In this document: piece after piece, positions 45,069-56,036 of the stretch
How positions within the stretch are numbered: the stretch's first letter is position 1
How the letters are laid out: each line of letters opens with the position of its first letter
Source of the DNA: Comamonas testosteroni
GTDB taxonomy: Bacteria > Pseudomonadota > Gammaproteobacteria > Burkholderiales > Burkholderiaceae_C
Assembly (NCBI GenBank): GCA_008727115.1
Contig: CP044131.1
Coordinates: 3,410,001 to 3,474,000 of the forward strand
DNA: 64,000 bases
Direction of reading: 5' to 3'
The notes under the pieces: generated by a model
Told to the model about the DNA's origin: nothing
What the model saw: the letters and a program-made list of their open reading frames with translations, nothing else
Database searches by the model: none
Position numbers and translations under genes: made by a program

Positions 45069-46325
45069 GTGACCACACAAACCACAGGCACCGTGGCAGG
45101 CACAGCCGCGCACGCCGCTCCAACAGAAGTCAACGGATACAGCTGGAAAGCACTCATGGGCTCGGCCGTCGGCTACGCCATGGACGGCTTTGACCTGCTG
45201 ATTCTGGGCTTCATGCTCTCGGCCATCTCCGCCGACCTCAACCTCACTCCCGGCCAGGCTGGCTCCTTGGTGACCTGGACGCTGATCGGCGCCGTCTTTG
45301 GCGGCATCGTCTTCGGCATGCTCAGCGACAAGTACGGTCGCATCCGCGTGCTGACCTGGACGATTGTGCTGTTTGCCGTCTTCACGGGCCTGTGTGCATT
45401 TGCTCAGGGTTACTGGGACTTGTTGATCTTCCGCACCATCGCCGGTATTGGCCTGGGCGGTGAATTCGGCATTGGCATGGCACTGGCAGCTGAAGCCTGG
45501 CCCGCACGTCACCGCGCCCGCGTCTCTTCCTATGTCGCCCTGGGCTGGCAGCTCGGCGTGCTGGGTGCCGCTTTGCTGACGCCGCTGCTGCTGCCTTATA
45601 TCGGCTGGCGCGGCATGTTCCTGGTCGGCGTGATCCCCGCCGTCGTGGCCTGGGTCATCCGCAACAAGCTGCACGAGCCCGAAGTGTTCGTGGCCCGCAG
45701 CAAAAAAGAGCAGCCTTCGGCCATGCACTGCCTGAAGCTGCTGATGAAGGACAAGACCACGCGCAAGATCAGCCTGGGCGTGATCGTGCTGACCTCGGTT
45801 CAGAACTTCGGCTACTACGGCATCATGATCTGGATGCCCAGCTTCCTGTCCAAGCAAATGGGCTTCAGCCTGACCAAGTCCTCCATGTGGACGGCAGTCA
45901 CCATCGTCGGCATGTCCATCGGTATCTGGGTCTTTGGGCAGCTGGCAGACCGCATCGGCCGCAAGCCGACGTTCCTGCTCTTCCAGGTCGGCTCCGTCAT
46001 CTCCGTGCTGACATATTCCCAGCTTACCGATGCCACGGCCATGCTGTGGGTCGGCGCTCTCATGGGTATGTTTGTCAACGGCATGATGGGCGGCTACGGC
46101 GCCGTCATCAGCGAGGCCTACCCCACCGAAGCCCGTGCCACGGCACAGAACGTGCTGTTCAACATCGGCCGCGCTGTCGGCGGCCTGGGCCCGGTCGTCA
46201 TCGGCGCATTGGCCATGGCTTACTCCTTCCAGGTCGCCATTGCCCTGCTGGCTGCCATCTACGTGCTGGACATGCTGGCCACTGCCTTCCTGATTCCCGA
46301 GCTCAAGGGCAAAGAGCTTCAATAA
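45069..46325 (+). CDS. MFS transporter, aromatic acid:H+ symporter (AAHS) type
   Basis: This inner-membrane permease of 418 residues has 12 predicted helices. The AAHS signature MDGFDLLILGFMLSAI lies in helix 1, and the loop motif GMLSDKYGRIRVL follows helix 2. The family imports benzoate, hydroxybenzoates and similar acids. It lies beside a LysR regulator and a benzoylformate decarboxylase, suggesting uptake of a related aromatic 2-oxo or hydroxy acid (inference). Start: GTG with AAGGA 9 nt upstream; longer frames have no family similarity. Confidence 0.88.
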   Translation: MTTQTTGTVAGTAAHAAPTEVNGYSWKALMGSAVGYAMDGFDLLILGFMLSAISADLNLTPGQAGSLVTWTLIGAVFGGIVFGMLSDKYGRIRVLTWTIVLFAVFTGLCAFAQGYWDLLIFRTIAGIGLGGEFGIGMALAAEAWPARHRARVSSYVALGWQLGVLGAALLTPLLLPYIGWRGMFLVGVIPAVVAWVIRNKLHEPEVFVARSKKEQPSAMHCLKLLMKDKTTRKISLGVIVLTSVQNFGYYGIMIWMPSFLSKQMGFSLTKSSMWTAVTIVGMSIGIWVFGQLADRIGRKPTFLLFQVGSVISVLTYSQLTDATAMLWVGALMGMFVNGMMGGYGAVISEAYPTEARATAQNVLFNIGRAVGGLGPVVIGALAMAYSFQVAIALLAAIYVLDMLATAFLIPELKGKELQ

Positions 46326-46347
46326 AGATAGCTGCAACCCTTTTCTG

Positions 46348-46386
46348 AAAAAGCGCTAGAACCTCAAAAGGCCTAGTGCTTTTTTC
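46348..46386. terminator. Bidirectional terminator between the MFS and LysR genes
   Basis: AAAAAGCGCTAG (46348-46359) pairs with CTAGTGCTTTTT. It carries the GCGCTAG core of the dispersed hairpin family (copy B5, from 46327). Confidence 0.78.
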
Positions 46387-46400
46387 ATCAATCAGCCCCT

Positions 46401-47306
46401 TTACCTGCGTCGGCGAAACACACCACCCACCAGCGCTCTCAACCACTGATTGGCGGGCTCCTGCGCAAAGCGCCAACTCCAGTGCAGGGAAACATCGAAA
46501 GCGCTCTGTGGCAAATCCGCCTGCAGCATCACATAGTCTCCTTGACGCTCGAAAGTCTCGGCAATTTCGGCCGGCATGATGACGGCCAGATCCGTCTGGC
46601 GAACGATGGTTGGAACTGCCATGAAATGAGCTGCAGACAAGCGCACCTGATCCTGCAACTCCAGTTTGCGCAAAATGCGCAGCGTCTCGGAATGCGAGCG
46701 CACCGCCACATAGTCCAGGCGGCGCAAATGCTCGAGGCTGAGCTGAGTCCCCATCAGCCCCTTGAGCACAGGATGCTCCTTGCGCAGCAGCACCGCATAG
46801 TGATCGGCCAGCAGCACTTCCTGCTGGGTTCCGGTGACACCGGGCAGAAATCCAATCGCAATGTCGAGCGAGCCCCGGTCCAGCGCATCGGCAATCTCGC
46901 CCATGGGCATGGGCAGGGTCTCCAGCTGCACATTCGGCGCTTGCTCGCGCAGCGCCTGCATCAATGACGGCAGGAAACGCGCCTCTCCGATATCACTGAG
47001 GTGAATGCGAAAGCGTTTGTGGGCCTGCAAGGGATCAAAAGTATGAGCCTCTGCCAGTGCCACCTCCAGCGTGGCCATTGCCGTGCGCACGGCGATGGCA
47101 AGGCGCTCGGCTCTGGGCGTAGGCCTCACCCCACCATGCATGCGCTCAAACAACGGATCACCCAGCACTTGCCTCAAGCGCGTCACGGCCTGACTTGCGG
47201 CAGGCTGAGACAGCCCCAGCTCCTGCGAAGCACGGCTGACACTGCCATGGCGAAACACGGCATCAAAGACGCGCAACAGATTGAGATCCAGGCCCGATAT
47301 ATCCAT
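46401..47306 (-). CDS. LysR-family transcriptional regulator
   Basis: The protein is 301 residues. The N-terminal winged helix (VFDAVFRHGSVSRASQELGL, SQPAASQAVTRLR) is followed by a periplasmic-binding-like effector domain. It is transcribed away from benzoylformate decarboxylase with a 113-bp gap between starts, the classic arrangement for a LysR protein controlling the divergent gene. The effector is probably the pathway substrate (inference). Confidence 0.93.
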   Translation of the reverse strand: MDISGLDLNLLRVFDAVFRHGSVSRASQELGLSQPAASQAVTRLRQVLGDPLFERMHGGVRPTPRAERLAIAVRTAMATLEVALAEAHTFDPLQAHKRFRIHLSDIGEARFLPSLMQALREQAPNVQLETLPMPMGEIADALDRGSLDIAIGFLPGVTGTQQEVLLADHYAVLLRKEHPVLKGLMGTQLSLEHLRRLDYVAVRSHSETLRILRKLELQDQVRLSAAHFMAVPTIVRQTDLAVIMPAEIAETFERQGDYVMLQADLPQSAFDVSLHWSWRFAQEPANQWLRALVGGVFRRRR

Positions 47307-47419
47307 AAAACGAATATCTCTTAGATGATTTATTCAATTGTTGGAAATTATGCCGTCATGCAAGATTGTTCTCTGAAGCGCTCCAGTCCATGAAGAGCGC
47401 CCCTACAAGGAAACATTCC

Positions 47420-49033
47420 GTGCAAGCCACACCTCAAGCCGCCACCCCGTCCGACCTCTACACCGTGCGCCATGCTGTCATTGACATGCTGCGTGAGCTG
47501 GGCATGACTCGCATCTTCGGCAACCCCGGCTCGACCGAGCTGCCGCTGTTTCGCGACTACCCCGAAGATTTCTCTTACGAGCTGGGCTTACAGGAGACCG
47601 TGGTCGTGGGCATGGCCGACGGCTATGCCCAGGCCACACGCAATGCCAGCTTTGTGAACCTGCACTCGGCTGCCGGCGTCGGCCATGCCATGGCCAATAT
47701 CTTCACCGCCTTCAAGAACCGCACGCCCATGGTTATCACGGCAGGCCAGCAAGCCCGCTCACTGCTGCAGTTCGACCCGTTTTTACACGCACGTGATGCC
47801 ACCGAGCTGCCCAAGCCCTATGTGAAGTGGAGCTGCGAGCCTGCGCGTGCCGAAGACGTGCCCCAGGCCCTGGCCCGTGCCTACTACATTGCCATGCAGG
47901 AGCCACGCGGCCCCGTGTTTGTCTCGATTCCTGCAGATGACTGGGATGTTCCCTGTGAGCCCGTCACGCTGCGCCAGGTGGGCTTCGAGGCCCGCCCCAA
48001 CCCGCAAGTTCTGGCGGCCATGGGAGACGCACTGGATGCTGCCCAGTCCCCCGTTTTTGTCGTCGGCGCAGCCGTGGATCGCGCCGGAGCCTGGGATGCA
48101 GTGGTCGCCCTGGCCGAACGCCATCAGGCCCGTGTGTTTGTGGCCCCCATGAGCGGGCGCTGCAGCTTCCCTGAAGACCACCCGCTGTTTGCCGGTTTCC
48201 TGCCCGCCATGCGCGAGCGCATCGTCGAATTGCTGGGCAGCCATGACAAGATTTTTGCGCTGGGTGCGGCCGCCTTCACCTATCACGTTGAAGGTGCTGG
48301 CCCCTTCATCCCGACAAGCTCCGAACTGTTCCAGCTGATTGACGACCCTGCCATTGCCGCCTGGGCCCCTGTGGGCACAGCCGCCGTGGGCAATATCCGC
48401 CTGGGCATAGAAGAACTTCTGAAACGCCCCACAGTCACCGAGCGCCCCGCCCCCGCACGCAAGTCTGCGCCTTCTGTGCCTGCAGCACCCGCAGATGGCG
48501 AGCGCATGTCCGTTGCCTACGCCATGCACACCCTGGCCACCGTACGAGACCCGCACAGCATCATCGTGGAAGAAGCCCCCAGCTCACGCCCCACGATCCA
48601 GACCTATCTGCCCATCTTTCATAGCGAGACCTTCTTCACCATGTGCAGCGGTGGCCTGGGCCACAGCATGCCGGCAGCCGTGGGCGTTGCCTTGGCCAAG
48701 CCTGAGAAAAAAGTGATAGCAGTCATCGGCGACGGCTCTGCGATGTACGCCATTCAGGCGCTGTGGAGTGCGGCCCATCTGCGTCTGCCCATCACCTTTG
48801 TGATTCTCAAGAACCGCCGCTATGCCGCGCTGCAGGATTTCTCCAAGGTCTTTGGCTACCGCGAAGGCGAAAAGGTGGAGGGCACTGACCTGCCCGACAT
48901 CGACTTTGTAGCCATGGCCAAGGGCCACGGCTGCGACGGCGTGCATGTGGAAGATGCAGCCCAACTGGCCCGGGTGCTGCAAGAAGCCATTGCCCACCCC
49001 CGCCCCATCGTCGTCGAAGTTGAAGTGGCCTGA
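47420..49033 (+). CDS. mdlC: Benzoylformate decarboxylase
   Basis: This thiamine-diphosphate enzyme converts benzoylformate to benzaldehyde in the mandelate pathway. The protein is 537 residues from a GTG with AAGGA upstream. The catalytic set of the Pseudomonas putida enzyme is conserved: Ser38 (GNPGST), Glu59 (LQET), His82 (NLHSAAG) and His289 (TYHVEG). The cofactor motif is GDGSAMYAIQALWSAA then LKNRRY. No mandelate dehydrogenase or benzaldehyde dehydrogenase is in the window. Other ThDP decarboxylases of 2-oxo acids are possible, but the two histidines favour this call. Confidence 0.9.
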   Translation: MQATPQAATPSDLYTVRHAVIDMLRELGMTRIFGNPGSTELPLFRDYPEDFSYELGLQETVVVGMADGYAQATRNASFVNLHSAAGVGHAMANIFTAFKNRTPMVITAGQQARSLLQFDPFLHARDATELPKPYVKWSCEPARAEDVPQALARAYYIAMQEPRGPVFVSIPADDWDVPCEPVTLRQVGFEARPNPQVLAAMGDALDAAQSPVFVVGAAVDRAGAWDAVVALAERHQARVFVAPMSGRCSFPEDHPLFAGFLPAMRERIVELLGSHDKIFALGAAAFTYHVEGAGPFIPTSSELFQLIDDPAIAAWAPVGTAAVGNIRLGIEELLKRPTVTERPAPARKSAPSVPAAPADGERMSVAYAMHTLATVRDPHSIIVEEAPSSRPTIQTYLPIFHSETFFTMCSGGLGHSMPAAVGVALAKPEKKVIAVIGDGSAMYAIQALWSAAHLRLPITFVILKNRRYAALQDFSKVFGYREGEKVEGTDLPDIDFVAMAKGHGCDGVHVEDAAQLARVLQEAIAHPRPIVVEVEVA

Positions 49034-49076
49034 ACCACTCCAACCGCTTTCATAAAAATATCCAAGGAGACAAACC

Positions 49077-50078
49077 ATGGCCCACAAGCCTTCACTCAAC
49101 CGCCTGCGCCGCATCGGCTTGGCTGCGATTCCCGCCTTGCTGGCAAGCAGCTTTTTCCTGCCTGCTTCTGCGGCGGACAAATGGCCGGAGCGCCCCATCC
49201 GCCTGATCGTGAACTTTGCGCCCGGCGGCGCTGCCGACGTGATGGGCCGTGCGATTTCGCCCACCATGAGCCAGGTGCTCGGGCAGTCCGTTATCGTTGA
49301 CAACAAGCCTGGTGCCAACGGCAATATCGGCATCGGCGAGACTGTGCGCTCGCCCAAGGACGGCTACACGCTGCTGCTGAGCAGTGGCGGCGGCATCAGC
49401 ATCAATCCGATGATTTACAGCAAGCTGCCTTTCAACCCTGAAAAGGACCTGATCCCCGTAGCAGCCGTAGCGCGAGTACATGTCTTTCTGGAAACCAACC
49501 CCGGCCTGCCTGTGAGCAATGTGCAGGACTTCATCAAGCATCTGCAGGCCAACCCCGGCAAGCTCTCCTATGGCTCCCCCGGTCCCGGCAGCTCGCCTCA
49601 CCTGGCTGGTGAAATGTTCAAGCGCGCAGCCAAGGTCGATGCCACCCATATTCCCTACAAGGGTGCGGGCCCGGCCTTGACCGACGTACTCAGCGGTCAG
49701 CTCCAGTACTGGTTCGATCCAGGCCCCGGCCTCAAGCAGGTGGAAGCCGGCAAGCTCAAGCTGCTGGCCATTGGCAGCCCCCAGCGCTCGCCGCTATATC
49801 CCAACGTTCCCACGCTGGCTGAAAGCGGGCTGCCCGGCTTTGATGCCGACACGCTATTCGGCATCTACGCCCCGGCAGGTACTCCTGCTCCTGTGATTGA
49901 TGCGGTGCGCGCCAGTGTGCTCAAGGCGCTTGAGCAAAAGAATGTGATCGATGTACTGCAAGGCCTGGGCTCCACGCCCGAGCCTCGCATGAGTCGACAG
50001 GAATTTGTGGACCACCATGCCAAGGAGCGCACCCGCTTTGCACCGCTGATCAAGGAGATCGGCCTGAAAGTGGACTGA
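49077..50078 (+). CDS. Tripartite tricarboxylate transporter receptor (Bug family)
   Basis: This periplasmic binding protein of 333 residues has a signal peptide ending PASAADKW. The Bug motifs are NFAPGGAADVMGRA and DNKPGANGNIGIGE. It has an AAGGAG ribosome site and starts 43 bp after mdlC, so it is probably in the same transcript and may bind the aromatic substrate (inference). It ends at a terminator before modE. Confidence 0.93.
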   Translation: MAHKPSLNRLRRIGLAAIPALLASSFFLPASAADKWPERPIRLIVNFAPGGAADVMGRAISPTMSQVLGQSVIVDNKPGANGNIGIGETVRSPKDGYTLLLSSGGGISINPMIYSKLPFNPEKDLIPVAAVARVHVFLETNPGLPVSNVQDFIKHLQANPGKLSYGSPGPGSSPHLAGEMFKRAAKVDATHIPYKGAGPALTDVLSGQLQYWFDPGPGLKQVEAGKLKLLAIGSPQRSPLYPNVPTLAESGLPGFDADTLFGIYAPAGTPAPVIDAVRASVLKALEQKNVIDVLQGLGSTPEPRMSRQEFVDHHAKERTRFAPLIKEIGLKVD

Positions 50079-50129
50079 AGAAACATTGTTTCAACGTGGG
50101 AGTCCGGATTCCCGGGCACTCCCTTTCGG

Positions 50130-50160
50130 CCGCCCGTCTGCAAAGACTGGCGGTCTTTTT

Positions 50161-50162
<2 letters not shown>
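50130..50162. terminator. Terminator between the Bug receptor and modE
   Basis: CCGCCCGTCT pairs with AGACTGGCGG (one mismatch) around a GCAA loop, followed by a T-run on the plus strand. Confidence 0.85.
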
Positions 50163-51940
<1,778 letters not shown>

Positions 51941-51955
51941 CCCTTGTTTCCTATT

Positions 51956-51982
51956 GGTTTGAGGCTGATTTAGCTTCAAACC
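51956..51982 (+). terminator. Weak intra-operon hairpin between modA and modB
   Basis: GGTTTGAGGCT pairs with AGCTTCAAACC with one G-U pair. Only a short T-run follows, so it may cause partial termination and make modA more abundant than modB. Confidence 0.5.
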
Positions 51983-52056
51983 TTTCGTCTCAATCGTCCG
52001 CTCTGCCCTTGGTGCCACTCGGCTAAGCTGGGACACCAAGGGATTTTTTTGACCTC

Positions 52057-52725
52057 ATGCAACTGAACGCCGAAGACTACGCAGCCATCTGGCTCACGCT
52101 CAAACTCGCGGGCGTGACCACCGTGCTGCTCATGCTGCTTTGCACACCACTGGCCTGGTGGCTGGCCCACACCCGCTCTCGCTGGCGTGGCCCGATTGGT
52201 GCCATCGTTGCCCTGCCGCTGGTACTGCCGCCTACCGTGATCGGCTTCTACCTGCTCGTCACCATGGGCCCCAACGGCCCCATTGGCCAGCTCACACAGG
52301 CTCTGGGCCTGGGCAATCTGCCCTTTACCTTTGCCGGACTGGTCGTCGGCTCACTGATTTACTCCCTGCCCTTTACCGTACAACCACTGCAGCGCGCGTT
52401 TGAAGCCCTGGGCTCTCGTCCCATGGAAGCGGCTGCCAGCCTGGGGGCCAGCCCCCTAGACCGTTTTCTCACCGTAGCCGTGCCACTGGCGCGTCCGGGC
52501 TTCATCACCGCAGCCGTGCTGACCTTTGCGCACACCGTGGGCGAGTTTGGTGTGGTGTTGATGCTGGGCGGCAATATTCCCGGCGTGACACGCGTGGTGT
52601 CGGTTCAAATTTACGACCACGTGGAAGCCATGGAGTACGGCCACGCCCATCTGCTGGCCGCCGGCATGGTGGTGTTCTCCTTCCTCATTCTTCTCACCTT
52701 GAACTGGCTGCAACCGAAAAAATGA
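52057..52725 (+). CDS. modB: Molybdate ABC transporter permease
   Basis: This inner-membrane subunit has 222 residues with about five helices. The cytoplasmic loop for contact with the ATPase, EAAASLGASPLDRFLTVAVPLARPG, is clear. It sits 116 bp after modA and 109 bp before modC; the latter gap contains a repeat. Confidence 0.95.
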   Translation: MQLNAEDYAAIWLTLKLAGVTTVLLMLLCTPLAWWLAHTRSRWRGPIGAIVALPLVLPPTVIGFYLLVTMGPNGPIGQLTQALGLGNLPFTFAGLVVGSLIYSLPFTVQPLQRAFEALGSRPMEAAASLGASPLDRFLTVAVPLARPGFITAAVLTFAHTVGEFGVVLMLGGNIPGVTRVVSVQIYDHVEAMEYGHAHLLAAGMVVFSFLILLTLNWLQPKK

Positions 52726-52747
52726 CCCCCACGCTTGCTTCACTGGC

Positions 52748-52815
52748 GTGTAGCCGCTGCCCCCCAGGGGGTTCCCGACCGGCTGCGCCGGTTTTCGCCT
52801 TGGGGCGGCCCGGCG
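52748..52815 (+). repeat. GC-rich 3'-end repeat, divergent copy A6
   Basis: It lies 20 bp after the modB stop, inside the modBC gap. It keeps the CCGCTGCCCCCCAGGGGG block but differs in its second half (GACCGGCTGCGCCGGTTTTCGCC). It is a relative rather than an exact copy. Confidence 0.5.
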
Positions 52816-52834
52816 GCAAAAACATCGGGTAATC

Positions 52835-53920
52835 ATGAGCACTCTGAACTTCATACAAGCGCGGCTGCAACTCACCCGCGCCGACTTCTCTCTGGATGTC
52901 GACCTGAAACTGCCTGGCCATGGCGTCACCGCCTTGTTCGGCCCTTCCGGCTGCGGCAAGACCACCTGCCTGCGCAGTCTGGCGGGGCTGGAGCGCTCCC
53001 AGGGCCGCGTTACCGTCAACCAGCAAGTCTGGCAGGACGACGAGCACAAGCAATGGGTGCCTACGCATCAGCGCGCCCTCGGCTATGTGTTCCAGGAAGC
53101 CAGCCTTTTTGCTCACCTGTCGGTGCAAAAGAACATTGACTATGGCTTGAAGCGCACCCCTGCCGTCCGGCGCAAGGTCTCCAAAGAAAAAGCGGTGGAT
53201 CTGCTGGGCATAGGCCATCTCATGGAACGCATGCCCATCACACTCTCGGGCGGCGAGCGCCAGCGCGTGGCCATTGCCCGAGCTCTTGCCACCAGCCCCG
53301 AAGTGCTGCTGATGGACGAGCCGCTGGCCGCGCTCGATGCCCAGCGCAAAGCCGAGGTTCTGCCTTATCTGGAGCAGTTGCAGCGCCACCTGCAGATTCC
53401 CGTCATCTACGTCAGCCACTCCATGGACGAAGTCGCGCGACTGGCGCAGCACATGGTGCTACTCAGTGCCGGCCGGGTTCAGGCCCAAGGCCCGGTCACT
53501 GAGCTGCTGTCCAGTCTGGATCTGCCACTGGCCCATGGCGACATCGCCTCCAGCGTGGTCCACGCCACGGTGCAAAGCCACGATGCAAGCGACCATCTGA
53601 GTACACTGAGCTTTGATGGCGGGCAACTGCAGCTGGTCATGGCCCGCCCTCGCGAGATCGGCACCCAGGTTCAGCTGCGCGTGCAGGCCCGTGACGTCAG
53701 CCTGAGCCTGAGCCAGCCCGAGGGCAGCAGCATTCTCAACATCCTGCCCGCACAGATTCTGGCCTTGCGCGAGGACGGTCCGGGCCAGACCATGGTGTCG
53801 CTGCAGGCGGGCAGCACCCGGCTGCTGGCACGCATCACCCAGCATTCCGCCAAGGCCCTGCAGCTGCAGGCTGGCATGCCGGTCTATGCACAGATCAAGG
53901 GCATGGCGTTGCTGGATTAG
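52835..53920 (+). CDS. modC: Molybdate ABC transporter ATP-binding protein
   Basis: The protein is 361 residues. Walker A GPSGCGKTT is near residue 36, the signature LSGGERQRVA near 133, and Walker B VLLMDEPLAALD near 155. A C-terminal TOBE domain (from about residue 295) senses molybdate. It completes the modABC importer. A GC-rich repeat follows the stop directly. Confidence 0.96.
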   Translation: MSTLNFIQARLQLTRADFSLDVDLKLPGHGVTALFGPSGCGKTTCLRSLAGLERSQGRVTVNQQVWQDDEHKQWVPTHQRALGYVFQEASLFAHLSVQKNIDYGLKRTPAVRRKVSKEKAVDLLGIGHLMERMPITLSGGERQRVAIARALATSPEVLLMDEPLAALDAQRKAEVLPYLEQLQRHLQIPVIYVSHSMDEVARLAQHMVLLSAGRVQAQGPVTELLSSLDLPLAHGDIASSVVHATVQSHDASDHLSTLSFDGGQLQLVMARPREIGTQVQLRVQARDVSLSLSQPEGSSILNILPAQILALREDGPGQTMVSLQAGSTRLLARITQHSAKALQLQAGMPVYAQIKGMALLD

Positions 53921-53985
53921 CCCCTGAGCGGCTTCGCCGCTTCCCCCTAAGGGGGACGACGTCCTCGCTGCGCGGCGGCGCTTGC
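53921..53985 (+). repeat. GC-rich 3'-end repeat, copy A4
   Basis: It starts at the first base after the modC stop: CCCCTGAGCGGCTTCGCCGC then TTCCCCCTAAGGGGGACGAC. It is the same element as the minus-strand copies, in the same orientation relative to the preceding gene. Confidence 0.8.
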
Positions 53986-54064
53986 TCGACGTCACTCGCC
54001 TATGCGCTGCGACAGTTTTAGCCGCGCTTGCGCTTTGGCTTAGACAGATCACTATCATCGACCC

Positions 54065-54952
54065 ATGACCGAATCTGCCTGCCCCCTGCCCTCGCTTGAA
54101 CCTCTGCCAGCGCTGCAAAGCCATGCCGTGGAGTTTCACAACGGTGGGCAGACAGAGGCGCAGCAGCGCGTGCTGGCAGCAGAAGTGCCGATTGCGCTGG
54201 TCTTCAACGGCATCTCGCACGCCGTGATGATGGGCTCGCCCGGCGATGTGCAGGACTTCGCACTGGGCTTTGCGCTGACCGAAGGCATCATCGACAGCGC
54301 CGCTGATTGCTACGGCATCGAATCGCACACCGTCTCCGCTGCCGCCGCAGGCTTGCCCGCAGGCATGGACGGCATGGAAGTGCAGCTGGACATTGCCTCG
54401 CGCTGCTTTGCACGGCTCAAGGACAAGCGCCGCAGCATGACAGGGCGTACGGGCTGCGGCGTCTGCGGCGTGGAAAGCTTTGCGGCGCTGGATCTGTCGT
54501 TTGACGCCCTGCCCGCCCATGACTGGGTGCAGCGCGTTAATGCCGCCACCGTACTCAAAGCCATTGACGCCCTGCCACCTCACCAGATTCTGAATGCCGA
54601 AGCCGGAGCGATTCACGCCGCAGGCTGGGCCACGCTGGACGGCCGCATCACCGATGTACTGGAAGACGTGGGCCGCCACAACGCGCTGGACAAATTGATC
54701 GGCCGTCTGGCGCGTACCGGCAGACTGGGCGAGCCGGGCTTTGTCGTGCTATCCAGCCGCGGCAGCCACGAGCTGGTGCGCAAGTGCGCCAAGGTGGGCA
54801 TTGCGGCACTGGCCACTATTTCCGCACCCACCGCCATGGGCGTGCGCATGGCCGAGCTGACCGGCCTGCGCTTCTGGGGCCTGTGCCGCCCGCCCAAGGC
54901 GGTGCTGTATGCAGCAGGCCCCGACACTCTTAACCCCTCCACGACCGCTTGA
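54065..54952 (+). CDS. fdhD: Formate dehydrogenase accessory sulfurtransferase
   Basis: The protein is 295 residues. FdhD moves sulfur from IscS to the molybdenum cofactor of formate dehydrogenase. The functional Cys pair is in GRTGCGVCGVES, near residue 137. Its place after modABC links molybdate uptake with a molybdoenzyme. The next gene starts 6 bp later. Confidence 0.94.
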   Translation: MTESACPLPSLEPLPALQSHAVEFHNGGQTEAQQRVLAAEVPIALVFNGISHAVMMGSPGDVQDFALGFALTEGIIDSAADCYGIESHTVSAAAAGLPAGMDGMEVQLDIASRCFARLKDKRRSMTGRTGCGVCGVESFAALDLSFDALPAHDWVQRVNAATVLKAIDALPPHQILNAEAGAIHAAGWATLDGRITDVLEDVGRHNALDKLIGRLARTGRLGEPGFVVLSSRGSHELVRKCAKVGIAALATISAPTAMGVRMAELTGLRFWGLCRPPKAVLYAAGPDTLNPSTTA

Positions 54953-54958
54953 ACTCCT

Positions 54959-55966
54959 ATGACTCTCCATCTGCATGGGAACCCGTGGCTGTCGCTGCGT
55001 AAATTCTTCTACGACTATCTCCACGACGAGAAGAACGAGACCCGCCTCAGCAAGACCTTCAACTACCTGCTGATTGCCTTGATCATTGGCAATGTCATCG
55101 CGGTCTTGCTGGAATCCGTCAACGACATCTACAAATCCAACCAGCGGTTTTTTGATGTTTTCGAGAATATTTCCATCGTCATTTTTTCGGCGGAATACAT
55201 CTTGCGTTTCTGGTGCGTGGTCGAAGAAAAGCCGCAGCAGCCGGCCTGGAAGACACGCTGGCAATGGATTACCAGCGGTGGCGCCATCATTGATCTGCTG
55301 GCCATCCTGCCCGCCTACCTCAACTTCTTTGTCCACATCGACCTGAGATTCCTGCGCATTTTGCGGCTGCTGCGCCTGCTCAAGCTCACGCGCTATTTCA
55401 CCTCGCTGCAAATGCTGCTGCGCGTGATTGAAAGAGAAAAAGGCTCTTTTCAGGCGGTGATCTTCATCCTAAGCATCCTCATCGTCATGGCCGCCGCTGG
55501 CGCTTATGTCGTAGAAAACCAGGCCCAGCCCGATGTGTACAGCTCCATTCCTGCCTCCATGTGGTGGGCCGTGGTGACCTTGACCACCGTGGGCTATGGC
55601 GATGTCACGCCCATTACGCCGCTGGGCCGGGCGCTGGGCGCGGTCATCACCATCCTGGGTCTGGGTCTGGCGGCGCTGCCGGCCGGTATTTTGGCCACAG
55701 GCATTGCCAATGAGCTGGAAGCGCGCAAGCAGGAGATCTTTCTGAAGTTTCAGGAGCTGCTTCATACCCAGAAGATCGACCTGCTCAGCGACAAGGAGCA
55801 CATCGAGGAAATTCGCCTGCAGGTAGGCCTGACGCCCGAGCAAACCCATGACATCGTGCTCAAGCTGATTCGCGAGCAAAAAGAACAGGCGCTGGCCGAC
55901 CAGCGCTATCAATACTGCTTTTGCCCGCACTGCGGCAACCGCCTGCCCGAGAACAAGCCCGACTGA
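54959..55966 (+). CDS. Voltage-gated-type potassium channel
   Basis: This membrane protein of 335 residues has six helices. S4 carries regularly spaced arginines (LRFLRILRLLRLLKLTRY), and the selectivity filter is TTVGYGD at residues 209-215. The cytoplasmic C-terminus has a coiled-coil-like region and ends with a possible zinc ribbon half (YCFCPHCGNRLPE). It follows fdhD by 6 bp and may be co-transcribed, though no functional link is known. Confidence 0.92.
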   Translation: MTLHLHGNPWLSLRKFFYDYLHDEKNETRLSKTFNYLLIALIIGNVIAVLLESVNDIYKSNQRFFDVFENISIVIFSAEYILRFWCVVEEKPQQPAWKTRWQWITSGGAIIDLLAILPAYLNFFVHIDLRFLRILRLLRLLKLTRYFTSLQMLLRVIEREKGSFQAVIFILSILIVMAAAGAYVVENQAQPDVYSSIPASMWWAVVTLTTVGYGDVTPITPLGRALGAVITILGLGLAALPAGILATGIANELEARKQEIFLKFQELLHTQKIDLLSDKEHIEEIRLQVGLTPEQTHDIVLKLIREQKEQALADQRYQYCFCPHCGNRLPENKPD

Positions 55967-56036
55967 AATGGCCGAGTGCAGCGATGATGAAGACAGAACT
56001 TCGTAGAATCCCGGCTCCAGCCCCTGGATATACACC

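Noticed and set aside
44907..46337. A 476-codon antisense frame over the MFS gene
   Set aside because: It is His/Asp/Gly-rich with no hydrophobic or domain pattern, while the plus strand encodes a clear 12-helix transporter.
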